From Clostridium chromiireducens (GTDB taxonomy: Bacteria > Bacillota > Clostridia > Clostridiales > Clostridiaceae), in assembly GCF_002029255.1 (NCBI RefSeq), contig NZ_MZGT01000025.1:1-64000 (forward strand): a stretch of DNA of 64,000 bases, given 5' to 3'. The notes below the pieces were generated by a model that worked only from the letters and a program-made list of their open reading frames with translations, searched no databases and was not told the DNA's origin. Shown piece by piece: positions 1 through 8,273 of this stretch (position 1 is its first letter; each line of letters begins with the position of its first letter). A program made the position numbers and the translations under genes.

Positions 1-148
1 TATTAATATCATTAAATATATTAACGCTTTTTTGATAAATGGTAATTTTTGTTGAGGTGTAAAACACAAGGAAATGCTTTATATTATAGATATAGTAATT
101 ACATTATATAAAAATTAAAGTAAGTTGTTTAAAATGGAGGGGATTATT

Positions 149-397
149 ATGAATTCTAAAATTATGGATAAATCTAATATAAAATTATCAACTTATACTG
201 ATGATAAAAGTATTGCCAATAATAAAATTTTAAACAATATAACCAAATCGTTACACTTTATATTCGCTACACTAATTAGTGATAAAAAAGAATATAATTA
301 TGATAGAAATGCATTTGATTCAAAATATCATTCTTATAATGATATAACTGATACTACTGAACTTAAATTAATAGCCTCAAGAAGAACTTTTTCATGA
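149..397 (+). CDS. Small hypothetical protein, 82 aa
   Basis: I do not recognise this protein. It is 82 residues, polar, rich in Asn, Asp, Lys and Ser, with one short hydrophobic stretch (LHFIFATLI) in the middle and an Arg-rich end (ASRRTFS). There is no signal peptide and no cysteine. The ATG at 149 is chosen because GGAGGGG lies 8 bases upstream. An in-frame TTG at 125 lies ahead of that ribosome binding site and is unlikely. The gene stands alone and is followed by a strong hairpin. The clean start site and terminator argue that it is real. Confidence 0.6.
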   Translation: MNSKIMDKSNIKLSTYTDDKSIANNKILNNITKSLHFIFATLISDKKEYNYDRNAFDSKYHSYNDITDTTELKLIASRRTFS

Positions 398-474
398 TAC
401 TTGACTTATTTAGGTAAATATCATTTTTTAAAACTATAAATAACATTTAAAAATATTTTTTAACCTAACACTGA

Positions 475-534
475 AAATGAGCTATAAAGTTTCTAATAGT
501 AGTTAGCTACGTTTGAAACTTAAATAGCTCATTT
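475..534. terminator. Bidirectional hairpin terminator
   Basis: Arms 475-493 and 515-534 (AAATGAGCTAT...ATAGCTCATTT plus AAGTTTC/GAAACTT) form a long stem. The loop holds a second small stem, GTAG/CTAC. It sits between two convergent genes and could end transcription of both. Confidence 0.7.
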
Positions 535-605
535 CTTTCACAAAAATAAATATTTATCTATTAAATCATATACATACTTTTTGCATTATTCTCAGTAAGA
601 TTGTA

Positions 606-1697
606 TTACTTATTTAATAAACTATGTATTATTCTGGTAGCATCCATATATTTAGCAATTGATCTACCGTGATTTAATCTGTTTATAATTCTAGCTGAAA
701 GTTGTGACAGGTCGACACCTATAAACCATGGTTCATTTAATAAACTTTCTGGTATATATGTCAAGTTTGTAGAATATATTCTAGATATTAATCCATCTTC
801 ATATGCCTTTCCAAACTTTTCAAGACCTTCAGTAAAGAAAGCAAAGGTAGATGCTACATATACATTTCTAGCGTTTCTTTTCTTTAATTCCTTTGCAATA
901 TCAAGAACAGATTCACCAGAAGCGATCATGTCATCAACAATTAAAACATCTTTACCTGAAACTTCTCTTCCTACATATTCATGTTGAACAATTGGGTTTT
1001 TTCCATTAACAATTGTAGAATGATCTCTTCTCTTATAGAATAAACCAACATCAACCCCTAAAACACTTGAATAGTAAATAGCTCTATCCATAGCACCAGT
1101 ATCAGGACTTATTACAAGTAATTTATCCTTATCTAACTCTAATGATTTTTCATTTGATACAATAGCTTTTACAATGTCATAAGTTGGATATATATTTTCG
1201 AAAGACAATAAAGGAATTGCATTTTGAATGTTAGGATCGTGAACATCAAAAGTTATAATTTCATCAACACCTAATCTTTCTAGTTCTTGAAGCGCTAATG
1301 CACAATCTAGAGATTCTCTTCCTTTACGTCTATGTTGTCTTGATTCATATAAAAGAGGCATTATTACAGTTATCCTTGCTGCTTTTCCTCTTATTGCTGC
1401 AACAGTTCTTTTTATATCTTGAAAATGTTCATCTGGCCCTTTATGGTTTTCAATCCCGAACATTTTGTACGTGCAGCTATAATTTCCAACATCACATAAA
1501 ATGTAAATATCCTTTGCTCTAACAGTTTCAGAAATTTTAATTTTTCCTTCGCCATTAGAAAATCTAATTTCTTCAACTGGTATTAAGAATGATTCAGTAC
1601 AATTTCTGTTGTTTTGGATATACTTGTTAATAGCATCGCCTAATTCTTTGCAACTTTCTAATGCTATAATTCCAAGTTCATGATTTAATTCACTCAT
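606..1697 (-). CDS. prs: Ribose-phosphate pyrophosphokinase family protein (PRPP synthetase-like)
   Basis: Predicted to make 5-phosphoribosyl-1-pyrophosphate from ribose 5-phosphate and ATP for purine, pyrimidine, His and Trp synthesis. Visible features are the ATP-loop region SRQHRRKGRES (about 119-129), a divergent copy of the Prs DLHAGQIQ segment (DVHDPNIQNAIP, about 151-162), and the PRPP-binding loop VLIVDDMIASGESV (251-264). At 363 residues it is longer than the usual 315-residue Prs, with an N-terminal extension, so it belongs to a divergent clostridial branch. It may be a second copy beside the canonical enzyme. AGGGGAACGCAA precedes the ATG. It is monocistronic, with hairpins on both sides. 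The family call is firm; the exact kinetic role is inferred. Confidence 0.85.
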   Translation of the reverse strand: MSELNHELGIIALESCKELGDAINKYIQNNRNCTESFLIPVEEIRFSNGEGKIKISETVRAKDIYILCDVGNYSCTYKMFGIENHKGPDEHFQDIKRTVAAIRGKAARITVIMPLLYESRQHRRKGRESLDCALALQELERLGVDEIITFDVHDPNIQNAIPLLSFENIYPTYDIVKAIVSNEKSLELDKDKLLVISPDTGAMDRAIYYSSVLGVDVGLFYKRRDHSTIVNGKNPIVQHEYVGREVSGKDVLIVDDMIASGESVLDIAKELKKRNARNVYVASTFAFFTEGLEKFGKAYEDGLISRIYSTNLTYIPESLLNEPWFIGVDLSQLSARIINRLNHGRSIAKYMDATRIIHSLLNK

Positions 1698-1903
1698 TTG
1701 CGTTCCCCTTTTTTCTAATATTTTCTAGTATAGTGCTTATTGTTATAAAAAAACTCAAACAATTTAAGTATACCCTAAAATTACACATATATAAATATAT
1801 TATTACAAATTTCATTAAAAATTTATCTTTGTGATATACTAATTCTGCACTTTTATTTGCATTTATACATAATTTAGTATCTGCATACTGAAACATACAA
1901 ATT

Positions 1904-1951
1904 AAAAGATGTTACATTTAGTAAGTTATAGCTTTAAATATAACATCTTTT
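1904..1951 (-). terminator. Hairpin terminator after the ABC ATPase
   Basis: The perfect 11-bp arms AAAAGATGTTA / TAACATCTTTT (1904-1914, 1941-1951) lie about 40 bases after the stop of the minus-strand ATPase gene. The T-rich tails on both sides suggest it works in either direction. Confidence 0.65.
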
Positions 1952-1987
1952 TATTATTAATATTAATTTGCTTATTAAGTTGCTACT

Positions 1988-2692
1988 TCATTCTTCTTGA
2001 ATAATTATTTTTTCACCTATTATTCTTCCATCATGTATGGTTATTATTCTCTCAGTTTCATCAGCAAGTTCCTTATTATGAGTTACTAATATTATAGTCT
2101 TTCCCTGCTCCTCATGAATCTTGTGAAATATATCCATAATCCTTCTACCTGTTTGAGAATCAAGCGCCCCAGTTGGTTCATCTGCTAAAATGATACTAGG
2201 GTCATTTGCAAGAGCACGTGCAATTGCAACTCTTTGCTTTTGCCCTCCAGATAATTCATTTGGAAGATGATTTAATCGATCTCCCATACCAACAATATCT
2301 AAAAGTTCCTGAGCTTTATTAATTCTCGTTTTTCTTTCAACTCCATAATATAGCATTGGCAGTTCAACATTCTTTAATGAGTTTGTTCTTGCTATTAAAT
2401 TTGAAGTTTGAAATACAAATCCTATTTTTTTATTTCTTATTTCCGCTAAATTGTTATCACTTACCTCGCTGATATCAAGTCCATCTAAGTTATATTTACC
2501 TGAAGTTTGCCTATCAAGAACTCCTATGATATTCATTAATGTACTCTTTCCAGATCCTGATGCACCAATAATTGATATAAATTCGCCTTCTTTAACAATA
2601 AGATTGATATTCCTGAGGATATCTAGCTGATTAGCTTTTCCAACAAAAAAACTCTTAGTAATATTATTCATCTCAATTATATTATTACCCAA
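1988..2692 (-). CDS. ABC transporter ATP-binding protein, MacB/LolD type
   Basis: This is the ATPase subunit of an exporter-type ABC system, the class that pairs with FtsX/MacB-like permeases for antimicrobial peptides or lipoproteins. Visible are Walker A GASGSGKST (43-51), the Q-loop region FVFQTSNLI, signature LSGGQ (147-151), Walker B IILADEP (167-173), the D-loop GALDS and switch His in LVTHN. The full 234 residues match the family. A start ATG is preceded by GGAGG. No permease gene lies next to it: the next gene upstream is a helicase and downstream is prs. Its partner must be elsewhere or lost. The substrate cannot be told from sequence. Confidence 0.9.
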   Translation of the reverse strand: MGNNIIEMNNITKSFFVGKANQLDILRNINLIVKEGEFISIIGASGSGKSTLMNIIGVLDRQTSGKYNLDGLDISEVSDNNLAEIRNKKIGFVFQTSNLIARTNSLKNVELPMLYYGVERKTRINKAQELLDIVGMGDRLNHLPNELSGGQKQRVAIARALANDPSIILADEPTGALDSQTGRRIMDIFHKIHEEQGKTIILVTHNKELADETERIITIHDGRIIGEKIIIQEE

Positions 2693-2781
2693 TTAACTTT
2701 CCTCCATTTATAATCAAAGAAATAATCTCACTATATTCTATGATTATTAGAGTAAATTTCGAACTTTTTATTTTTTAATAA

Positions 2782-2841
2782 AAATAGTAAGTGACTCTAA
2801 TTAAAATATTTTACTTTTTAATTTAGAACCACTTACTATTT
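2782..2841 (-). terminator. Hairpin terminator after the SUV3-like helicase
   Basis: The perfect 12-bp arms AAATAGTAAGTG / CACTTACTATTT (2782-2793, 2830-2841) are followed on the minus strand by a T-rich tail, just downstream of the helicase stop codon. Confidence 0.7.
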
Positions 2842-2852
2842 ATGAAAATATG

Positions 2853-4610
2853 TTAAATACTTAAAAGTATTTCATTTATTTCTTCACTAACTTTCAATCT
2901 TTCATCATAAACCCATTGCACATCTAATTTTAAGTTAAATATTTTAGAGAATGAATAATACATATTTATCTTTTGATAGTATATTTCTAAGTCATCTAAA
3001 CCACCTCTAAAACATTGAGGTTTAAATAATTCATCCTGCTTATTAACAAATAACTCATCCACATAATTTAAGAAAGTATCCATTAATTCATCACTAGAAA
3101 CATCAAATGGAACTTTTAATAAATCCCATTGTATTTCCTCATTAAGTTTATATTGTTTTAACCTATCTAAAATCAATATATACTCACTAACATCCATCTT
3201 AGTATAATAGTCCAACTTTTCTTCTCTTGTACTCCAAAGGGCTAACTTCTCACTTAAAGGTAAACTTCTGATTCTCAATATTACCTCTGATGGTCCTATA
3301 ACGGCCTGGTTTATTATTTTATCTTCTGTTTCTAATTTTGACTTAATTATCTCTGCATTTCCGGCAATGCTTGCAACATAACCTACGTCATAAATTCCTA
3401 GTCTTCCCGCACGTCCTGCAACCTGCTTTATTTCCTGTGAGGTAAGTTCACGGACCTCTTCTCCATCAAATTTTCTTATACTCATAAATATAATTCTTCT
3501 GATAGGCAAATTAACTCCCATTCCAATAGCATCAGTTGTTACAAGAATTTTTGTCTCTTTATTTACAAATTGCTCATATTGCATTTTTCTAACTTCTGGA
3601 GGCAAATCCCCATATATTATACTCGCTTTAATATTTCTAGCAGAATATTCTTCTGCAATTTCTAATACCCTCTTCTTAGAGAATACTACAATTGCATCTC
3701 CTTCTTGAACATCGTTATAACTAAAGTTTTTAAATTCAACTTCTAATGGTATTGATCTCTTATACTCCTTTATTTCATACGCATCTTTGCAGTCATTTAT
3801 CATTGTCTCTAATATGAATCTTGCATTTGCTGCACCACATATATGAATCTCATCGCATTGTAGTCCAAGAACAGCTTTACTCCATGCCATTCCACGAAAA
3901 GGATCACTAATCATTTGAATTTCATCTATTACTGCAATATCATAGTGCTCTTTCAAATTAGCCTTTTCAATAGTGCATGATGTATGAGTAGCACCTACAT
4001 TAATGATTTCTTCTTCACCAGTTTGAAGGTTGCAAATTACACCTTCTTTATTTAACTTTTCAAAATTCTCTAAGGCAAGGATTCTAAGCGGCGATAAATA
4101 TACACCTTTTTTTGCATTTTTCAAACGTTCCAAAGCATTATATGTCTTCCCTGTATTAGTATCACCTAAGTGAATGTAGAATTTTCTTTTCATACTTCTA
4201 GCCGCAAAATATTCATCTTTTGGATTCTTAGGGAAGTTTTCTTCAAATTCCTTTGCAATTAAGCTAGGTATATGCTGTTTTACAAGTATAGTCATTAATC
4301 CTTGATTTAAATAACTATTATAGTTTCCACGTAAGACCTCATAGAAATCAAAGTCGGTATTATTCCTTTTATTATAGGTGTCAAGTAATCTCTTTGATAC
4401 ATTCTCTAATAATTCTTCATATCTTTCATATACTTCTTTAAAACCTTTTAAACTTTGACTTTCTAATTCTTTCAGCTGCTTTAATTTTTTTCTTATTGAG
4501 CTTTCATGTTCTATAAGTGCTCCAGGCTTTGAATGTTCTACGATTTCTTCTATTTGGTTTATTTGACTTTTATATTTCTTAAAGTCTCTTTGTGCTGCAT
4601 TATTCTTCAT
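2853..4610 (-). CDS. SUV3-like ATP-dependent RNA helicase
   Basis: This is a superfamily 2 helicase resembling mitochondrial SUV3, which unwinds RNA for 3'-5' degradation together with a nuclease. It has an N-terminal helical region rich in charged residues (1-140), then a P-loop GDTNTGKT (149-156), a DEIQ box (229-232, the SUV3 variant of DEAD/DEAH), motif III-like CGAANARF, and the RecA2 motifs ATDAIGMGVNLP and QVAGRAGRLG near residue 400. A helical C-terminal region follows. The length of 585 is close to a full SUV3 core. The gene is monocistronic with its own terminator. Whether it works in RNA decay here is inferred from the family. Confidence 0.82.
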   Translation of the reverse strand: MKNNAAQRDFKKYKSQINQIEEIVEHSKPGALIEHESSIRKKLKQLKELESQSLKGFKEVYERYEELLENVSKRLLDTYNKRNNTDFDFYEVLRGNYNSYLNQGLMTILVKQHIPSLIAKEFEENFPKNPKDEYFAARSMKRKFYIHLGDTNTGKTYNALERLKNAKKGVYLSPLRILALENFEKLNKEGVICNLQTGEEEIINVGATHTSCTIEKANLKEHYDIAVIDEIQMISDPFRGMAWSKAVLGLQCDEIHICGAANARFILETMINDCKDAYEIKEYKRSIPLEVEFKNFSYNDVQEGDAIVVFSKKRVLEIAEEYSARNIKASIIYGDLPPEVRKMQYEQFVNKETKILVTTDAIGMGVNLPIRRIIFMSIRKFDGEEVRELTSQEIKQVAGRAGRLGIYDVGYVASIAGNAEIIKSKLETEDKIINQAVIGPSEVILRIRSLPLSEKLALWSTREEKLDYYTKMDVSEYILILDRLKQYKLNEEIQWDLLKVPFDVSSDELMDTFLNYVDELFVNKQDELFKPQCFRGGLDDLEIYYQKINMYYSFSKIFNLKLDVQWVYDERLKVSEEINEILLSI

Positions 4611-4861
4611 CTATACCACTCCATATACATAACTTCTATTAAAAACTATAAAATAATAATTCCATCGCAATTTATAATACAACTATGATTAAGTTCATCT
4701 ATTATTTTATATAGTTACATGAAAATTATACCATACTCATGCAGTTCTAATATAAAATACTTCGTATTTATTATGTAATATTATTTAAATTTCACTCATA
4801 TACTTAACCATAAGCTGCTTACTTGCTTATCTAAATAACTATAATTAAGGCGGTGTATTTA

Positions 4862-5137
4862 ATGGAAGTGATGTACGTAAAATATATTAAAGACAAAAGA
4901 TATTCTATTATAAAAGAAGGCACGGATATTGTAATAGATAATTCAGAAATAATACCATTTAATTCTATGGAAAAAGAAAAAGCAATTGAGTATGATGCTA
5001 CTAATTCTAAAATAAAAGAATTTGATTCTAATTGTAGTTTCGATAACAACATTAATGATGAAATTACTAATTTTTTCTTTAATGCAATACATAAAAATTA
5101 TTTGTCAGCTAGGAAAAAATCATCTAAGAAACTGTAA
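4862..5137 (+). CDS. Small hypothetical protein, 91 aa
   Basis: I do not recognise this protein. It is 91 residues, charged, with a basic tail (ARKKSSKKL), no signal peptide and no clear membrane segment. The ATG at 4862 is preceded by AAGGCGGTG with good spacing. A GTG at 4853 lies inside that site and is not used. Its 3' flank carries the first copy of a 55-nt element that also follows xpt. It could be a small DNA- or RNA-associated protein, but nothing in the sequence proves that. Confidence 0.6.
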   Translation: MEVMYVKYIKDKRYSIIKEGTDIVIDNSEIIPFNSMEKEKAIEYDATNSKIKEFDSNCSFDNNINDEITNFFFNAIHKNYLSARKKSSKKL

Positions 5138-5171
5138 AATAATTTTTATTTATAAGATATCTTTAATCTAT

Positions 5172-5305
5172 AAGTTATAGGATTCCTCAATGATAATCGA
5201 ACTTATGTGCATACTCACCGAAAATGAATAAACCACTTCCTAGTATATTAATATATAAATCCTTCTAAACCCTGATGATTCCTATAACTTTTTATATTTT
5301 TATCT
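5172..5305 (+). terminator. Long closing stem and T-rich tract around element copy A
   Basis: The arms at 5172-5182 and 5280-5290 are perfectly complementary over 11 bp and enclose about 97 nt that include the 55-nt repeat. The tail after the second arm is T-rich (TTTATATTTTTATC). It would end transcripts of the 91-residue gene. Confidence 0.5.
5176..5230 (+). repeat. 55-nt intergenic element, copy A
   Basis: This sequence is 49/55 identical, without gaps, to the reverse complement of 8219-8273. Shared core segments include TGATAATC, ACTTATGTG and ATACTCACCG. It starts about 40 bases after a stop codon on the same strand, as copy B does. It lies inside a larger fold: arms AAGTTATAGGA (5172-5182) and TCCTATAACTT (5280-5290) pair and are followed by a T-rich tract, so the transcript probably ends there. 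I cannot match it to a known RNA family. Confidence 0.75.
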
Positions 5306-5472
5306 TTTTAAATTGTTAAAAAAATAAAAATATAAATATATAACTTTATAAAAGGTAAAAAGTTATATATATAAGTTCTGATTAATAAAATTCATTGTTT
5401 ATTAACTCATGTTTATATTATTTCATAAGTTTGCACAAAATAAATCTAGATTTATTTTGCGAGGTGAACCTA

Positions 5473-6009
5473 ATGATGAATTTAAACATAAATACCATAG
5501 AAGATAATCAGAGTTCAATATTAGAACTTGAAACAGCAATGAAGGAAACTAAAAATATACGAATGTATAAGCGCTACTCTGTAGTTTTAAAACACTTCCA
5601 AGGTTTTCAAAATAAGATAATTGCAGAAATGGAAGGATTAGAAGAGCATGCTGTTGGTATCTATATAAAAAAATATAAAGCCAATGGATTAGAAGGGCTT
5701 GCTATGAAGAAAGCACCTGGTGCCCCTAGAAAACTAAACTCCGAGCAAGAACAAAAACTTATTTATGTAATAACAAATAATACGCCTGACGAAGTAGGTT
5801 TTGAATCAATAAAAAACTGGACTATCAAATTAATATGCCAATGGGTTATGGTTAATTTTAATATTATCATAAAGCATAGCAGTATGGCAGTTATACTCCA
5901 CAGATTAAATTTGAGTTATACAAGACCAACATATGTTTTAAAAAAGGCTGATAAAGAAAAGCAAGAAACTTTCAAGAAGGATTTTGAAAATCTAAAAAAA
6001 ACACCTTAA
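5473..6009 (+). CDS. IS630-family transposase, N-terminal part (orfA)
   Basis: This part carries the DNA-binding half of an IS630/Tc1-like transposase: a helix-turn-helix region (residues about 25-75, with YIKKYKANGLEGL) and a second winged-helix stretch with KNWTIKLICQWV and the RPTYVLKKADKEKQ linker typical just before the catalytic core. The start at 5473 has GAGGTGA 5 bases upstream; longer readings lack a site. The frame ends 3 codons after an A8 run (5994-6001), while the catalytic domain continues in the +1 frame. The family call is firm. Whether the split is programmed or a mutation is open. Confidence 0.85.
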   Translation: MMNLNINTIEDNQSSILELETAMKETKNIRMYKRYSVVLKHFQGFQNKIIAEMEGLEEHAVGIYIKKYKANGLEGLAMKKAPGAPRKLNSEQEQKLIYVITNNTPDEVGFESIKNWTIKLICQWVMVNFNIIIKHSSMAVILHRLNLSYTRPTYVLKKADKEKQETFKKDFENLKKTP

Positions 6010-6535
6010 TGGCTTAGTTGATACTATATTATTTCAAGATGAATCAATGATAAGAGATTATCAGGCTATTCAAAAGACTTGGTTTATGAAAGGGCAACAG
6101 CGAAAGATAACTACTTACGGAAAGAATGCAGGCGTAAAGTTAATAGGAATACTAGATTATGAAAGCGGTCATGTATACTGTGAAGAACATGAAAAATATG
6201 ATGCTGTTGTATTCCTTAAGTTTTTAAAGACGGTGCTTGCGCAATACCCGAAGGGTAAGATAGTTATTATTCTTGATAATGCTAAAATTCATCATGCTAA
6301 ATTGATACAACCATTTTTAGAAGAAATGAAGAATAGGCTTGAATTAATGTTTTTGCCTCCATATAGTCCTGATTTAAATCTAATTGAGGGGTTATGGGGA
6401 TGGTTGAAATCATCTGTGGTGAATAATGTATTCTTCAAAAGTTGGGCTAGCATTCGAGTTGCTATACAAAATTTCATTAGAACAATAAATAAAGTTCCTA
6501 CACAAACAATAGACAGGCTATGCGTTAAAATGTAG
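6002..6535 (+). CDS. IS630-family transposase, catalytic part (orfB, +1 frame)
   Basis: This is the DDE catalytic core of the IS630 family: FQDES (first Asp), IILDNAKIHHA (second Asp), and PPYSPDLNLIEGLWGWLK (the Glu). All three acidic residues are present. The frame has no own ribosome binding site near a start, so it is probably expressed by fusion with orfA. Reading through with one A fewer in the A8 run gives a single protein of about 355 residues, the normal IS630 length. Coordinates begin where the reading frame becomes usable rather than at a known start codon. Confidence 0.82.
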   Translation, partial: HLNGLVDTILFQDESMIRDYQAIQKTWFMKGQQRKITTYGKNAGVKLIGILDYESGHVYCEEHEKYDAVVFLKFLKTVLAQYPKGKIVIILDNAKIHHAKLIQPFLEEMKNRLELMFLPPYSPDLNLIEGLWGWLKSSVVNNVFFKSWASIRVAIQNFIRTINKVPTQTIDRLCVKM

Positions 6536-6614
6536 AAACTTTATTAAAACTTATATATAAAAAAAGTTTTGCTTTTTTATATATAACTTCTTATTTACTA
6601 TTTTATCGTATTTA

Positions 6615-7832
6615 TTAGCGTGCATACCTCTTCAAGATTTCCACTATTATATTTGTACAAATATCCATTCCTTCAACTGATATATGTTCAAATTCCCCGT
6701 GATATGCAAATCCACCAGTTCCAAGATTAGGGCAAGGCAATCCCATGTAACTTAGAGTTGCTCCATCAGTACCTCCACGTATTGGTTCTATAACAGGAGT
6801 GACATTTAGAACTTTCATAGCATCTATTGCGTTATCTATTAGATGCATGCAAGGCTTAATATTTTCAAGCATGTTTTTATATTGATCCTTTAATGTAACT
6901 TCTACTGTTCCCTCACCATATTTTTCATTTAGCAATTTTTCGATTAATTGCATCGTTGATTTTCTGTTTTCAAACTTATCACTATTATGGTCTCTTAATA
7001 TATATTTCATAGATGCATGCTCAGTATTAGCTTTTAAACTGTCTAAGTAATAAAACCCTTCATATCCTTCTGTATATTCTGGTCTTTCACACGATGGCAA
7101 CATAGAATTAAATTCTATAGCTACATTCGCAGCATTAATCATAGTATTTTTTGCAGAACCCGGATGAACTGATACACCTTTAATTTCTACTTCTGCAGCT
7201 GCAGCATTAAAGTTCTCATAAGAAATCTCACCCTCAATTCCACCATCAATAGTGTAAGCAAAATCTGCTCCAAAATTTTTAACATCAAATAAGTGAGCCC
7301 CAAGCCCCACTTCTTCATCAGGAGTAAATCCTACACATATTTTCCCATGAGGAATATTTTCTTTTATAATTATTTCACAAGCTGTTAATATCTCAGCAAT
7401 ACCTGCTTTATCATCAGCACCTAATAATGAAGTTCCATCGGTTGTAATTAATGTTCTTCCCTTTAAATCTTTCAAGTGTGGAAATCTATCTGGAGATAAA
7501 ACACTATTATTTCCTTTTAATATAACTTCCCCACCATCATAATTTTCAATTATTTGTGGTTTTACATTTTCTCCATTTGCCGCTGGTGCAGTATCCATAT
7601 GTGCTATAAGCCCTATACTTGGCTTACTTTCATATCCTTTTGTCGCTGGTATAGTTCCATAAACATAACAGTTTTCATCAACTTTACAATTTTCAAATCT
7701 AAGACTCTTCATTTCCTCTACTAAGATATGCGCTAAGTCAAATTGCCTTATGGTTGTTGGATGAGTATCAGAATTTTCATCTGATGTTGTGTATACTTTC
7801 ACATACTTTAATAGACGTTCATAAGCTTTCAT
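6615..7832 (-). CDS. pepT: Peptidase T (tripeptide aminopeptidase)
   Basis: Zinc-dependent M20 peptidase that removes the N-terminal residue from tripeptides in the cytoplasm. The 405-residue length is normal. Metal and catalytic residues are visible: HMDT (H78, D80), LLGADDKAG (D140) and TPDEEVG (E173 catalytic, E174 metal), plus TIDGG and the C-terminal GTGGFAYHGEFE region with the last His ligand. The dimerisation domain sits between about 200 and 320. The ATG is preceded by AAAGGAG. The gene is monocistronic, between the IS and the pbuX-xpt operon, and looks intact. Confidence 0.95.
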   Translation of the reverse strand: MKAYERLLKYVKVYTTSDENSDTHPTTIRQFDLAHILVEEMKSLRFENCKVDENCYVYGTIPATKGYESKPSIGLIAHMDTAPAANGENVKPQIIENYDGGEVILKGNNSVLSPDRFPHLKDLKGRTLITTDGTSLLGADDKAGIAEILTACEIIIKENIPHGKICVGFTPDEEVGLGAHLFDVKNFGADFAYTIDGGIEGEISYENFNAAAAEVEIKGVSVHPGSAKNTMINAANVAIEFNSMLPSCERPEYTEGYEGFYYLDSLKANTEHASMKYILRDHNSDKFENRKSTMQLIEKLLNEKYGEGTVEVTLKDQYKNMLENIKPCMHLIDNAIDAMKVLNVTPVIEPIRGGTDGATLSYMGLPCPNLGTGGFAYHGEFEHISVEGMDICTNIIVEILKRYAR

Positions 7833-8084
7833 ATTTTCTGTCTCCTTTTATTTACATATAAATTTCCATAGTAACCTTTTACTTAATGGAAAACAATTAT
7901 ATAACCATTTTACTTATTATCATTCCAGAAATCAACAATAGCTTGAACTTTAGATTAATTTAGATTTTTTATATAATCAAAAACATATACCTCAGTACCC
8001 TAGATTTGAGTGCATATCAAAACAAAGAAATTATATAGATGTTTGTAACCGCAAGGGCATTAAATTAAATATGCATATAAAAAT

Positions 8085-8190
8085 AAGCTGATTAGGTTCT
8101 TAATGGCTGGTTGTTCCACTTACTGCTTGTCACAACGAAGTTGGGAGCATGCAGTAATGGTGCAACCAGCTATTTAGAACCTTTCAGCTT
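8085..8190. ncRNA. 106-nt near-perfect hairpin downstream of xpt
   Basis: Positions 8085-8190 fold end to end. AAGCTGA/TCAGCTT, AGGTTCT/AGAACCT and ATGGCTGGTTG/CAACCAGCTAT (one G-U) stack with only small mismatches for about 25 bp. An upper stem CCA-TTACTGC/GCAGTAA-TGG and a tip CAAC-GAA-GTTG follow. On the minus strand it follows the xpt stop and copy B of the 55-nt element, and ends in ATTTTTAT, so it could be the operon terminator. It is far longer than an ordinary terminator. A small mobile palindrome or a stable 3' RNA is also possible. Confidence 0.55.
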
Positions 8191-8218
8191 GTTTTCATAG
8201 CCCTATGGAATAAACATG

Positions 8219-8273
8219 TATTCAATTTCGGTGAGTATACACATAAGTTAGATTATCACTGCGGAACCCTATA
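8219..8273 (-). repeat. 55-nt intergenic element, copy B
   Basis: Reverse-strand copy of the element at 5176-5230, with six substitutions in 55 nt and no gaps. It begins immediately after the xpt stop codon, so the 3' end of the pbuX-xpt transcript contains it. The two copies are in inverted orientation and bracket about 3 kb holding the IS630 element and pepT. Confidence 0.75.

Larger units (their letters stand above)
5336..6590 (+). mobile_element. IS630-family insertion sequence (ends approximate)
   Basis: A two-frame IS630-type transposase is flanked by AT-rich inverted sequences. At the left is a perfect 12-bp hairpin (5336-5347 / 5359-5370) followed by TATATATAAGTT (5366-5377). At the right is the matching AACTTATATATA (6548-6559) followed by another hairpin (6553-6566 / 6572-6584). 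These mark the likely terminal inverted repeats, but the exact tips and the TA target duplication cannot be fixed by eye because the flanks are so AT-rich. Only one copy is in the window. The transposase frame is interrupted at an A8 run, so activity depends on frameshifting or slippage. Confidence 0.75.

Noticed and set aside
1690-1896. 68-codon minus-strand frame upstream of prs
   Set aside because: No ribosome binding site, composition like intergenic sequence, and it overlaps the prs start and promoter region.
8219-8273. Guanidine (ykkC) riboswitch, because of AGGGTTCCG
   Set aside because: Only this short segment agrees; the second half of the ykkC consensus is absent and the element follows a gene instead of preceding one.
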